From the NCBI GenBank assembly GCA_947561715.1, contig OX387202.1:13281001-13345000 (forward strand): DNA of 64,000 nucleotides, in the 5' to 3' direction. A program made the position numbers and the translations under genes. Of this stretch, positions 11,576 to 23,838 are shown one piece after another. Numbering within the stretch: position 1 is the stretch's first letter; the number at the start of each line of letters is the position of its first letter. The notes under the pieces are model-generated. The model was not told the origin of the DNA. It worked only from the letters and a program-made list of their open reading frames with translations, and ran no database searches. The stretch is from Ascidia mentula. Lineage: Eukaryota > Chordata > Ascidiacea > Phlebobranchia > Ascidiidae.

Positions 11576-14500
11576 ATGACTTTAAAGAAGCAGTTTCGCA
11601 AATTAAGACGAGGTATTATTCAGAAGGTAATGGCATTTAAGCAGTATTTCTCATGTTGCCGTGGAACTTCAAAGGTAAGAAGTGAGATAAATAACGGGAA
11701 GACACGGAAAGGAAAAATATGCACGCATTTAGTACACAAAGGGTAACTTCACAAGAAGAGGCAAATATCTTGTCAAATGTTTGCAAATGCACTGCAAAGA
11801 TAGTGATTGTTAAGGTCTAATACGTATACAACGTGGTATCATAAAAAGACATTTAACACAGAAAATATTTAAAGTTGCTCCATGGTAGACAGATGTTACA
11901 AAATGTAACCAAAAAGAACTCACAGGGGTGGGAGCAGTGATGACACACACAAATTGTAATAGCACCAAATTCAAAATTCAGGTCACAATGTTGCAAATCT
12001 TGCTTGACACCATCAATATAACATCTGATAAAAGTTTTGGTCCTAGAAGTAAAAGACATGTATTGAACAATATCTTAATCACAAAACAGTAGGCTTTTTT
12101 TAAATTTAGTTGCCAACGCTAAAAAGCAAAAGAAAATTTAAATGCAACAAGAACAGATGGTACAAAAAAAAACAATTATAAAATTGTCAGTTTCAAATTA
12201 AAAACAAGTTCGACTTACAAACTAATAGTTTATTACAATACAATTGTTGCTGTGTAGGATTGGCTACAAGATGAGATAGAAGATGGGCAACAGAACTATT
12301 TGATTGCAGAAAGATCTACAAACATTGTAAGTTAATACACTAATATAGATTAAGCATAAAAACATGAATTTTACCAAAACATAGAAATGGTGCAGTGCAT
12401 GGATAAACAACAGAGTACATGGTAAATATGCCATGCCAATTGTTGGAAAAGGGCATACGTAAAACATTAAGTTGTGTTGAATATCACTTACTTCGTAACT
12501 AATGTCTGCATATCCTCTTCGTTGCACCCAGTCACAGTTTTGTGAACCTTTCAAAGTGCTTCCTAATGTGTAAAAATGATGTTTAAAAGCTTGGTATTTA
12601 CTAGAATAAGGTCTGACACACAACAGGATAGTAAAAAATTTTGGCATGCATCGTCATTTGAGTTAGCACATTACTTTACAAGCCTTGTTTAATGGCATAA
12701 AAAACTTTATGACATAGAGCTGCGCTTTTATGGTAATGGCACTATTGAAAAGATTTTTTTATTTTATTAAATTAAAATATACAAAAAAGGTCGTAACGCT
12801 CATATAAATATTATCCCATAATTCAAGGAACTGGGCAAAACAAACCGCAACACCGAAAAAAAAGTTTAGTCAAAAATATTTTTTAAATAAAATCATGTTT
12901 TCTCCGTAAGGTTGCCCCTAGTTTGGTGCCCAACGGATGGCGGTGATTGTATAGTCACCACAAAGTGGAAGTCTTTGCTTGGCCGTTTGGTCAGCAAAGT
13001 CGTCTGAAAGTCACACCAACTGCACTGATGAGACCTTTTAGGTCCTTACTATAAACCCTTAAGTTTTTCTCTTTGGTAGCAGAATTATCTTGATAGAAAT
13101 GCAAGATATAAATTTGCAGTCATTTGCTTAAAACTGTTTCTGCTAGTAGAAAAGCAGTTCTGAATCTTGATTTTTGGAGTACAATGGTTGAGTGCAAGAA
13201 TGTGGCCATGGTTTTATAAGTTTCGTCAATTTCTATGTTGGTCAAACAATGTTTATTTTTTTAAAGAATCTAAAACTATGCTAAAGTTTAACTTATATTA
13301 ACTTATTGCTTTAGAAACTGACTCATTTAAAACAAACATACACACTAATTACTAAAAAACAGTCTCAAAGCAACTTATTTTTAGTCAAGATTCGTTTGTT
13401 TAAAAACAAATTTGCAGAATCTGCAAAAGGCTTAAATTTTTTTCCCCATGCAATTCATCTTAAAAAGAAGTAGCACATTGCAGTAGTTTGTGCAGTGTAT
13501 TAATAAACTTTGGTCTGTGAAAAAACATAACTTAAAAAGTTGCTTATGTTAATGTATGTTTGTCTGAGTTTTAACAAAAAATGCAAACCTAACCATATTG
13601 TAATGAAACAATTTGACTGTATCTGTGCACTTAATGAGTATTAGGCTATATTTCACATGCTGTTAGGATTGTTTTTCACCTTTGCCACTTGGCTTTAAAC
13701 TAAATATTCATTGCTGTTTCAGTAGAATTATAAATCTTATAGCCATTGGATTCGCAGGCACAATATACCCCGTGAAGCCACTGAGCTCCTGTAGCTCAGT
13801 TGGTAGAGCGTTGGGCCTGGTTAGCCTAGGGTCATGAGTTCAAACCTCACCGGGAGCTTGATTTTTCAGATCTTGCTCTGACTTGTCACCCTACAAACAT
13901 ATTTTAGGCAAAATCAGTTGGTAAAAGTACATGACTGGACCATAGGCGTCGATTGTTTCAGTTTCCAGGTTAGGCCAAGTTAAAAGCGGCCTATAAATTC
14001 TCCGACGTATTCCTATAGGACTTATCTTGCGAGTGCAGAGTCAAATTACAGGCATAGTGCTTTTTGGTGTATACTGAATCGTGCAAAGTTGGTTTGGCAA
14101 AAAAAACCATCAGATTGTCTAAAAACCAACTTCTTTTTTGGGTTTTAAGGTTTTCTTGTTTGTTGTTGTTATTTTCCAAGTGTATTGCCAATCTTGTACT
14201 GGGCATGGGCAAAACGATAATACTTCAATGAACAGAATTAACTCCCCAAGGATATTTTTTCAGCGACCATGATAAGACTTATATACATCACAAAAATAGT
14301 CCATCTCCATAACAGTTTTATTGTACCGTCACTGAACGATCATAGGACGTTGTTGATTCTGTGTTATTTCAAGGCTAGTTTGTAAGATTGTGTGATTATC
14401 TTTCATAGTAACGAAATTTATCCGTTAAGTCCACATGTTGTTGTTGGTATAGCAGAATGTTTTTCTTTAGCGGAAAGTTTTGATTTTGGTACATTACTTG

Positions 14501-16752
14501 AATGAATAAACCGTTCCAAACCATGATAATTAAACAATCGCAGGACACACAGTGAAAACAAAGTGAGAATTCACTTAGTCGCGGAAACCCACAATTGTTT
14601 TGTTGTGCGTACTTCACAATTACAGTATCCACTGTTTGTTGAGCCCCCACAGTTTAATGTGTATTGTTCAAAGTGACTGGGCCCAAGTAATATACAAAAG
14701 GTTTGTAGGCATGCGGTAATATAAATATCGCAAAGAAGGTATCTATGCAAAGCAAATTACCAGAAGCACAAACATAAATTTATGTGGTAAGCCTGCATTC
14801 TGCCTATCATAAGGTTGTCTTGTTCGGCAATCACAAACTCAGTATTACTCAGTACATATCAGTGATCTATCCATGTTTGTTACATTTATGGTCAGAAACC
14901 TTACGATAGAATAAGCAAAGATTTAACAGTTTGCCGGTAAATGCGACTACAAGTGCTCGTAAATTCAATTAATTTACAATGGTAAGTGTGACGGCTAATG
15001 GTCATAATATTGAATGAGTAATTTCAGGCTGTAGTTGTTTTACACACGTGAATGCCACATTGGAAAAAATGTCATGAAAATTTCCTGATAATATTTACTG
15101 ACACGCAAAACAAATTAACCAAACATGAACATATAAAAAACGCTTAAGCTTTAACAACTTTCTACTACCACACATTAACCTTGGGAAAAATACTAATTGT
15201 GTTCAATGTTACACATTGTTATGAGAAAATAGCAGAAAAACGGCAAAAGAAACCTCCATCTATACAAACTAATTTGTTTGCGATTTACATAGAAAATGTT
15301 TCATCTTACTTACATTTTGATTGTGCCTTACGCGAGACATCTCACATTAAGTTCTTGCTTTTCCTGTTAATGGTCACGTCACACTTCTTTTTATTGCTTA
15401 AACTTTCTGACAGACAAACACGAACCAGCAAGTAAACGGTTGGCTGAACACAACGGATGATTCGTGCGCTTTTTCGACTTGTAGCGTTTGCCAACTGATA
15501 GATCACTGCCTTCAATACAAAAACATAAACGAATGTCTAACACATATTGGTTTTCTATTCAGTATAACCACGAAACACTAAAAATTTTTCACCAGTAGGG
15601 TTCAAAATCGCATAAAATGTACACTATACTGACTGCAGTCGATAGTTTCTATGATTGAACAATAACATAATTTTCGGAAAATATTAACACCGGGTCACAT
15701 AAATAGGAGAATACTTGATCCACATATACGCCTAGTATTTAAATTCAAATATATAACCAAAAATAACAGGTGCATGGTTACTTTGTTAACACGTGACCGT
15801 TAACATTCGCACAGATTTCTATTTTGCACAGGCTTAAATGTGGATCAAGTATGCCGACTAATCTGTGTCGCAGTGTAATAGTATTTTCCCTAATTATCTT
15901 CTGTTGGTTCTAGAAACATTTAAAGTAACCTGTGCCAGATCGGCCATTTTCCTACCAAATTCTTAAATTTGACCAAATTCAAAACGGCTTGGCCAGCAAT
16001 TGTGCATTTGGCTGTAATTTCGACCTCTTTTTCCGAATATTGTGCTTAAATATAGATTTGATATCAATTTTTGTAAAATCACCTGGCAATAAAGTAACTT
16101 CTTGTATTCTTTCAATCCTGTTGACTGTTCTGTTCACTTTTTATCACTATGTATCTGTAGGTGCAACAAGAGGTAGCTCAGCGATTGTGGTACATGATAA
16201 ATGGGAACTTAGTTCAACGTTTGAAGCAGGTAGTTCGGGCAGGTGCAACTCCAATTCCTGGTAAGTTAAAAATTGTGATGCAAATAGCTTAATCTAAAGT
16301 GAGGATGACCCGACAGAGAAATTACAAACATAGCCTACAGTCCTGTCTTTACCAAACATAACAATAAGAAAAGTTTTGAAAAATGTAAAGAAAAAAATGA
16401 TTTTATTGGCTTCTATCATAGACGAACCGCTGTGTTACCATCTTATGGGTTTGGTGCCTGTTTTTATTGTGAAATTAATCTTTCCTGTTTGGTTTTCGGT
16501 ACCTTGGTAAAATTAGGTTTTTAACTGCTACTATAGTCATGTCAAAAAAGTGTTTAACAGAAGTTGGGCATGAGACGATTTGTCTGATAAATTAATTTAG
16601 CCACAACATATTAAAAGCAATTGTTGGAAAAAATAGACTTGTACACTTGTATTTGTATTACAGAGGACTTGCTTCGTGTCTTTGAATCACCACAGATATT
16701 GCAGTCTGTGGTTATGGCTCCCACCTCGGATGTTCTTTTGGATGAAATATAA
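11576..16752 (+). CDS. Small-protein family, member 1 (118 residues, four exons)
   Basis: Exons: 11576-11674, 12258-12326, 16161-16260, 16664-16752. All junctions are GT-AG, phases agree (0, 0, 1) and the frame ends at TAA 16750-16752. Exon 1 (33 residues) is basic and amphipathic, starting MTLKKQFRKLRR, and ends in a Cys-Cys cluster (YFSCCRGTSK) that could be palmitoylated. Exon 2 (23 residues) is acidic (DWLQDEIEDGQQ). Exon 3 carries RLWYMINGNL. Exon 4 ends APTSDVLLDEI. There is no signal peptide, so it is probably cytoplasmic or membrane-associated. Member 2 at 23839 has the same exon sizes throughout, which is the main support. I recognise no known domain and give no function. Intron 2 (3.8 kb) could hide a further exon. 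Confidence 0.65.
12690..13770. repeat. Single-copy ancestor of the tandem-array unit (member 1, intron 2)
   Basis: This intronic stretch matches, in pieces, the units of the array at 24771-34480: 12710-13190 matches the second part of each unit and 13200-13760 the first. At 13184-13191 it holds GTTGAGTG, the uninterrupted target of the 752-bp transposon found in the array. A broken hammerhead-like motif (CTGATGA with a GACC/GGTC stem but no GAAA) is at 13025. Confidence 0.7.
13766..13890 (+). mobile_element. tRNA-derived SINE, truncated
   Basis: From 13784 the sequence has an A box (TAGCTCAGTTGGTAGAGC) and a B box (GAGTTCAAACC) inside a tRNA-like head closed by a 7-bp stem, GCTCCTG with CGGGAGC. 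A TTGATTTTTC tail start follows. It is interrupted after about 100 bp. The T stem has a mismatch, so I call it a SINE head and not a functional tRNA. Other copies are at 20060, 22090, 47150 and 53290. Confidence 0.75.
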
Positions 16753-17055
16753 AGGATATGCAGCATTGTCCACAACTCCTTGCCGTCCTTGCTGCCTTTG
16801 TGTGATTCTTTTTTTCTTGCAAATCATGGTTAAAAGCTACATTTTACCAAGTTCACACACGCTATTGTTTTTATCTATAATGTCAAAAATGAGTAATTCG
16901 TTAGATAGTAGTTTTATACTGCTATTTTTTGCTGCCAGGCATACTTATTAATCAGAATTGTTCTTCTGGCACTCAAGTTTCTAGTGTTTATTTGTTTGGC
17001 GTCTTGAAGTTGCTTAGGTTCATATAAAATGTTAGCCTATTTGAAACAATCATCC

Positions 17056-17888
17056 CAGGGCGTCGATTTTTTTCTGCGTGTCGAACATCTTGAGTAAAAT
17101 TGTCGAGCGTGTCGAATAGTAAAATGTCCTAACTGGTAACTAACGCATGAGAACGACCAGGATCACAGGATTCTTGTACTTGCGTAAGTTTGGAATGCAT
17201 GTTAAAATAACGTCAAAACAATAAAAAACCTTGCATGTTGTAGGCTGCTATGTCTCTTTTTAGGTCCGACTTCGATTGAACGAAAATTGGTACTTGTTTG
17301 GTAACAATGCTTCGTGTTCGGTAACAATGCTCCATGTTTGAAAACAATGGTTAGTTTTAGGTTTAACGTGCTTATTCACTGAACGTTTTCGCTGGTTTTT
17401 GCATGGATTTTGTCCAAAAATTCATTGCGATTGCGTTTATTTAGCAATCTATACAGACCAATTTTTAGGTGGGGATCCCAAACGATGATGTCATTAGGTT
17501 TTAAACACTACGTAACCGTCAATTAAATACTGTTGTTCGATTTGAAAAAACAAAATTTCTTCCCAAAAAGTTGTTTCGTTTTGAAATTAACGACTTATGC
17601 TGGCACCAACGTCCTCGAACCACTTTTGCCACCAGGAGGAAAATCGTTGCCGTCCTATCTTCGAAAAAAGAAAACTAGTGAGATCGATGTGAAGGTTGCA
17701 AGATAGGCGATACATTAGGCTAAATTCAGTAATTATAGTAATTCAATTTATGGACTTTTGGTAGATAACAATAGCGTTGATCTGTTCGAGGTACTGTATA
17801 CCGGTCACTTAAAATTTATTCCGTGTCGAACAGTGGCGTCGCGTGTCGAACACCTAGAATGGCGAAAAAGGCATAAATCGACACTCTG
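17056..17888 (+). mobile_element. 833-bp non-autonomous DNA transposon
   Basis: The ends are inverted repeats, CAGGGCGTCGATTT and CAGAGTGTCGATTT (reverse complement). GTGTCGAACA phrases recur near both ends. The paralogous block at 45735 runs straight through, which marks the empty site. A second copy lies inverted at 43290-44172. No transposase is seen. Confidence 0.7.
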
Positions 17889-18546
17889 ATCACAACGAAA
17901 ATTTTGGGCTCTTTCATTTGGCGACCTCCCAATAAACAAATATATTTGATTTGCGACTCCTCTTGTTTGTCGTGCAGAGAAATATAGTAGAAGTAACGCC
18001 TTACTCTATATACATAGTGAAGCAGAACACGCACACAATGTTGGACCTCATACGGCTCAAACAGTGTTGAAACAAAAACCGTGTTACAGCCACACAGTTG
18101 CAAGTTTACACTTTCCATAAATTCTTTCTTCAGGGGTAGCCCGAGTAAAAGATTACGGTTGTTCGATTCGCAGCTAAAAGCTAAATAGTGGCAATTATAA
18201 TGCAAACCTTGAAGAACATTTATCTTGGGCGAAACGTTCCGTCTTCCATATCACGTATAGTCAGCACATGCTATTAGACAAACCAAAAACCCGCAGGTTA
18301 CCCAGACGACTTTATGACGTATAAGTTCAGGAGTAAAGAGGCGAAGGGTGAACATCGTTTTGGTATCTTCTTTGTATAAAAAGATAATCAATTTAAAATT
18401 TGGACTTCGAAAAATTGATTTTCGGTGTATGCTATTCAAGTTACGTGTCATTTCAGGCCAATTATTGTCAAAATTTGCCTTATTAAGGCCAACAACAGTT
18501 TTTATGAAAAAAAATTGCGCAAAATCAAATGATTATAAAAAAATCA

Positions 18547-18955
18547 TCAGTATACTATTCTGAAAGCATCAAATAAAACAAATTTCGTAAAGGTCGGGTT
18601 CGTTTCCGCATACTTGCTCATGTAAATAATATATCTTGCACATAACAACGCACAATTTAAACAAAGTTTACTTGGTATATCAAAATGAATTCCAAATATT
18701 TTTTCTGAATCTGTTAAGTTTAGATTTTGTCGGATTCTTGCGCTTAAAAATGAAATAATATCCTCCCAGTACACAATGACAACGGGGCACGAACAAAAAA
18801 GATGACACACAGTTTCCACCTGCTTCTTGCAAAAAAACGCACATGTTACTCTCCATTCTCCCAAAAAAATGTAGTTGCTCGTTGGTTGTCACGGCATTAA
18901 GATTTAGTTTACTTTGGAAGCTCCTTAGCTTGGTTTCTATTGGTGATATGTACAC
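18547..18955 (-). pseudogene. L1/Tx1-type LINE, C-terminal end of ORF2
   Basis: Minus-strand frames joined by a frameshift near 18840 read ETKLRSFQSKLNLN, then a Cys-rich CCHC-like block with KQVETVCHLFCSCPV and YWEDI. That is the typical C-terminus of L1-class ORF2 proteins (E-T-x-x-H-L-F-x-x-C-P-V). A following LLCARYIIYMSK stretch is the usual helix after it. 5'-truncated and broken. Confidence 0.8.
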
Positions 18956-18959
18956 ATGC

Positions 18960-20030
18960 TTTTAAACAAGGGGCTATGGGGTCTCTTCACTTATCCTTTA
19001 GTCCCAAATATCTTGTGCTCATTTTACCCCATGTTTATTGTTGACAAGAATTAACCTTGATTTGCGTCACCAAGTGGCTTGAACTTTATTGTTGGTCACT
19101 CGTTAGGTGTCATCAGATAACAGAAGCTGGCAATCATCCGCGTTGTCAACCGCAGTGATAGTGAAAAGACTCTCTATTGCCACCCAACGTTAATATTGGG
19201 AAAACATGCAACCATTTGCATTTTTTGGTCCGATTTACGTTAATGAACGTTTCAAACCAAAAGTCAACGTAACAAAAAAGTTCCTTCTACGTTTGACGTT
19301 TGCTGGGAGGCTGCGCATACGATTTAAAGACACTTATACTTCAAGTGAAAGTCAATTTTATATCACTCGATTGGTTAGAACATGTCCTAAGCATCAACGT
19401 CATTCTCAAACCAAAGCGTTTTAATGAGAGTTCGCAATTTAACCGTATGCTGGGTCTCTGCAAAACAATGTCGCGTTCAAGTTTTTGTATTGAGATGTAA
19501 GGTTTGGTCGTAAAGTTTCTGCACGAACTAAATATTTAAACAAGGGTATTGCTTGACTAATAAGTCTCCTTTTAATGAACTTTTAACTTTGACATGTCTT
19601 TGCGGAAAGCGAATTAACTGTAATGGTCTATGAAGCAAAGGTAAAATTTGTTCTACATAATTCGCTGAAGGTTTGTGACTTAGTTTCTTCTTGCGAGCAT
19701 TGATTTACTTGTGGGAAAGCCTCTGCAACCAGTTTGGTTGACAATCGCTACTTGAGAATTCGTGCTGGTTCTTGCATCTAGTTTACTCGGCAAACATCAA
19801 ACGTGAAAGGAACATTTTTGTTTGGTTGACTTTGGGTTAAAACGTTTATCAACGTAAATCGAACTAAATTGGTTGAATGTTTACCAAATAATAAAGTTGA
19901 TAGCCTACAACGTTTTGATTGGACGTTATCTATAAACCAATCACAAATCAGCGTTAAACTATAACGTAACCAACACACGTCTTCTAAACCCAACCTAAAT
20001 TAACGTTCTTTTATTGTAAATCGTAAAACG
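18960..20030. other. Segmental-duplication DNA without a gene
   Basis: Parts of this stretch match 46900-47110 (for example the run around TATCAACGTAAATCGAAC). No exon is supported. Confidence 0.5.
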
Positions 20031-20059
20031 TTGTATCAAACAACCAAAATCAAACGCTT

Positions 20060-20230
20060 GTTGAATATTAAAGCAATGCCATGCTTTCGCATTGCAAGGC
20101 AGGGTCGTCCAACTGCGTATAGGCCCTTTGTATTTGCCCATCTCAGCTTTCGTGTTTTAATCATAAGGTTCACAGGCTTCGCAGCCAAGGAATTGCAGCC
20201 AAGCTTCCCGACAAGTCGTCTAATGCTATT
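20060..20230 (-). mobile_element. SINE tail copy
   Basis: Reverse complement of the SINE tail seen at 53440-53540: the phrases for AGGGCCTACGCAGTGGGGCGACC and TATGCGAAAGCATG are recognisable. The tRNA head is missing. Confidence 0.6.
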
Positions 20231-21780
20231 TATCAAAGGTTGTGTTTTGTGATGACTGTTTTTTTTACATCGGTTGTTTTGGACTTCAATTCGGCTCAAA
20301 ATATGATCTTCTTTGCGGTGATAAAAATATATTTTAACCATCGACATGGACTACAAAATAATCACGCTGCTGTTTGGTCCCGAAATATCGGATTTGTGTC
20401 ACAACTTCGGAGGATGTTTCTAGTTTTTCGCCAGGATGGTTGACCTTTTGTTTTGTACAAAGACGATTTGAAAACGTCCAGCAACGCGCCACACAATTAA
20501 TAATCTGTAGGCTATTTTAGCATAAACGAATGAGCACAACAAGAGGCGAAGTAAAACTAAACACGCAAGTACAATATACGCTCCTATTCACCTACGACTA
20601 GCTTTACGGGCGAAATGTTTACATGACGCGCCCCACCCGGCATTGAATTGAATTTGTATTGTGCCTACACAACACTCTAAGCGTAACGTAAGCCAAACAC
20701 TGAGATTCATATGACAAGGTCACAAGTATTTTTTGCAGACTGAGCAAATAGCTGCTAGATTTAAGCCCAGTAATACGGATGCTTGAGACGCCGCTTATTT
20801 TCACGCGCACAACAGGAGAAATACTAGGAATGTGCCGGACGAATCCGAACCTTTTCTCATTTGGGACGTCCAAAAAAATCCTAGGCTATTTCAAGCTCAC
20901 TAATGACGGGTTACCATCCTAGGTTTTTGCAATCAGCTGTTCTAAGGACGATTGAGCAAAAATGTTTGGAGCAATGTAAATCAGAAAAGCTATGTAATCG
21001 AATATAAGCATTCTAACCTATCTCGTAGTGAGGTCATTCGCTTGAAATGCTATGCAACAAACTTGTCGATCATGCATCGCCATTGTCATTGAAATGGGGT
21101 TTGCGTCTGCTTGGGTATTGCATACTGCGCAGGGAAAGTATCTGGGTTCGTCATTTCCGCGAATTGAATGGGTCACCTCGGTTGTTTCGGATTGTTTGTA
21201 AATGCCTTGAGCGTGAAAGTAATTTGTTGGTTAAGTTGACAACCTTTAACCAATTTAGTTACTAGAGTTTCAGTTGTCAGAGTTTTTGGACGATAAGTCG
21301 TATGTCATAAATATAGACGACATTGTGGTCATGGATTTCAATTTGGCCCAAAACATGACCTTCTTTTTGCGGTAATGAAAATATATGTTAACCATCCACA
21401 TGGACTACAAAATAATCACGCTGCTTTTTGGTATCGGATTTGTGTCGCAAGTTCGGAGGATGTTATTAGTTTTTCGCCAGGATGGTTGACCTTTTGTTTT
21501 GTACGAAGACGATTTGAAAACGTCCAGCAACGCGCCACACAATTAATAATCTGTAGGCTATTTTAGCATTAACGAATGAGAACGATGAGAGGCGAAAACT
21601 AAACACGCAAGTCCGATATACGTGCATACTCGTAAAAAACACAATCTTACAATTAATTACGATATGTAAACCCTGTTCACAATAGCAGGAATGCTGTAAC
21701 ACGATCGGTACTATACGCCAACGCGATATGTGCTGCTGGTTTGGGAAGATATTTTGTTGCCGTTGTTCTCTACAAAGCTT
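20230..21780. repeat. Internal direct duplication
   Basis: 20270-20520 and 21340-21570 share a long near-identical run (GACTACAAAATAATCACGCT through the CAGCAACGCGCCACACAATT region). 47590-47850 is a third copy in the paralogous block. No coding exon is supported. Confidence 0.75.
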
Positions 21781-22084
21781 CACTGAGACTTAGTTGTTAT
21801 AGTAGGAGCTTCTAAATTACATGGCAATAACTCTACAGTGCCATTGTGAGACAAATCTATGCAGTTAGAGGGTGCAGCCAAATGGGGACTTAGCCAAAAA
21901 GCTACACCCAAGTGGAGTGCATTAGTAAAAATACTTTCACCAACCTCAAACGTCGCACAACTACTTTTCCGAATTATAAAAGTTGTAGTGTGTAAAGTAA
22001 CAAGTCGGGAGTATAACACCCCATAATTTGAAGCTTTACCGACTTCATCAATAACGACAACGCAGCAATGTTTCATGCAATGGC

Positions 22085-22385
22085 ATGATCGCCCCACTGC
22101 GCAGGTCCTTACTTGGCGATCATTAGGTTTGCAAGCGTCACAGCCTAGCTGGATCAGCCACTTTTTCCTGACAAGTCGGATCGAGATTTGAAAAATCAAG
22201 CTCCCGGTGAGGTTTGAACTCAGCCCACGCAGTGGTTTCACGGGGTATATTATAACTAAAGGTCCCCGATACGCAAGCGCACAACTTGCCAGACAACCTT
22301 CAAATATACGTAGGAGATCTGTACCACCGGGAGCTTGATTTTCTTGGAGGAAGTGGCTGATCCAGCTGGACTGCAATGCTTCATC
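22085..22385. mobile_element. Two SINE copies in opposite orientation
   Basis: 22085-22265 is a minus-strand SINE (tail then head, with CTCCCGGTGAGGTTTGAACTC as the reversed B box). About 22322-22385 is a plus-strand fragment beginning CACCGGGAGCTTGATTTTC. A 209-codon minus-strand frame (22409-21780) starts in these SINEs and continues into unassigned DNA. Confidence 0.7.
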
Positions 22386-22399
22386 AATAACGTGTAAGA

Positions 22400-23640
22400 T
22401 AACGTCCATGCAGGAAATCGTGGTTTACACGATCAATGTCATATTGTATCCATACTTACCTCTCGAAGCCAACTAAAATACTATTTAACCGGAACAAAAC
22501 CCACCCAAGGTTAAGTCTGGCAAACTTAGAATGAAGTGTGGTCACGTTAAGTGGTAAATTTGTGTCAAAAAAACGTAAATTTGCTTCGTTGTACAATAGT
22601 ACACTGAATTGTAAAACATCACTTCAGGTAAATATAACGAAGAGCAATTTTCATTCGTACTGGTTTGGCTGGTTTTCTTGGGGTTGTTTATTTTTCGTTT
22701 AAAACAGTCGAACAATTGCTCCTGGAACATAATTTATAAAAATAAATGATTGCTATGTATTTTCACCGCAAATCCAGAGCAATATTTTCATAAACTTTAA
22801 CGTAATGTCCATAACCGGACACAGAATACCTCCAGCCTGGGAATTATTGACAGGTTAAAGCCATCCGCGCGTACCAGTCACCCACAATAAAGTTTCGTTG
22901 GGTAAACAGCTGCCAGTCCCAACTCGCCCCGCTTCTGTCAACCTCATACAGTCAGAATAAATACCAATGTTTGGATTCTGTCTGGTACAAAGATTAAAGG
23001 TCTGTTGTTTAGGCCTGTTCGTTAGTTTGAAGTTGAACAAGCAGCGCAAGTTGTGAAGCATTGAGGAGTATACAAACTTATGCTGTCAGGCCCAAGATTG
23101 CGACAAAAGACATGAAAGCAGCAAAAGTCGCCACAAATAGGTGAATGACGCAATTGCGCAACTGTGACTGAAACTTTCGCAAAGTGAATTTAAAAATGCA
23201 TTGTTTTTTAGAGCTATTATATGCGGACAAAGTAGTCACGATTGTTTCTTGCGATCTTTGGTAATATTTTTTGAAACAGACACACGATTTTTCATGTTTA
23301 GCATATTTTCATGCTATACACAACTTAAATGCGTTGTAAAACGAATGGGTATATATGGCTATGATTAGCACTGAACTACCTTTTCCTAATAATACTGTAA
23401 ACAATACATCAACGATTTTTACTTTGCGCATGTGCACAACACGGTTCACGTAGTGGGCTCTGTTTATCTTACTCCAGTAGGCCTAAACTTAACTTTCAAA
23501 AAGTCGCATATCATGTAGATACTGTATTATCATGAAAAGCAATACAAAAATTGAAACGGGAATGGGCAGCCAAAACACCTCAAAAAAACTCGTAATTGCA
23601 AAAATTTCTCTTTTTAGAGCAAAATCACAAAAAAATTTTT
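22400..23640. other. Intergenic, no gene seen
   Basis: AT-rich; 22860-23070 belongs to the same old repeat as 10300-10500. Nothing coding is supported. Confidence 0.45.
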
Positions 23641-23654
23641 GGCCCAACTAGGGA

Positions 23655-23690
23655 GGATATTATATAGACGCAATGAGAAAAAGTGAAACC
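23655..23690 (+). promoter_or_regulatory. Candidate promoter of member 2: TATA-like and IRF-site-like sequences
   Basis: TATTATATAG (23658-23667) is TATA-like. GAAAAAGTGAAACC follows at 23677-23690 and contains AAGTGAAAC, close to the IRF half-site AANNGAAA. Both lie 150-180 bp upstream of the start codon at 23839. Assignment is by motif only. Confidence 0.3.
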
Positions 23691-23838
23691 GCCAGGTGGC
23701 GGAAGAGATCAACGTATATGGAAGAACCTGGGAGAAGTATACAAGTGAACAAGGCTTATTTTGTAAACAAAATCCAAGTACCAAGATAAATAAAACGTGC
23801 ATTTAGACTGAATATACAGTTTAAAAGAAAAGCAAAGC

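Noticed and set aside
12492..12562. Minus-strand exon-like segment (acceptor CACATTAG, donor GTAAGTG)
   Set aside because: Single isolated segment in an intron of member 1; no partner exons on that strand. Similar short minus-strand segments at 26653, 28870 and 31700 are equally isolated.
13784..13860. Functional tRNA gene
   Set aside because: The T stem has a mismatch, the anticodon arm is weak, and the same head is attached to a shared tail at other sites, as in a SINE.
21780..22409. 209-codon minus-strand open frame, the longest in the window
   Set aside because: Its first half is antisense SINE sequence in two orientations. The second half matched no family I know and has no splice or promoter support.
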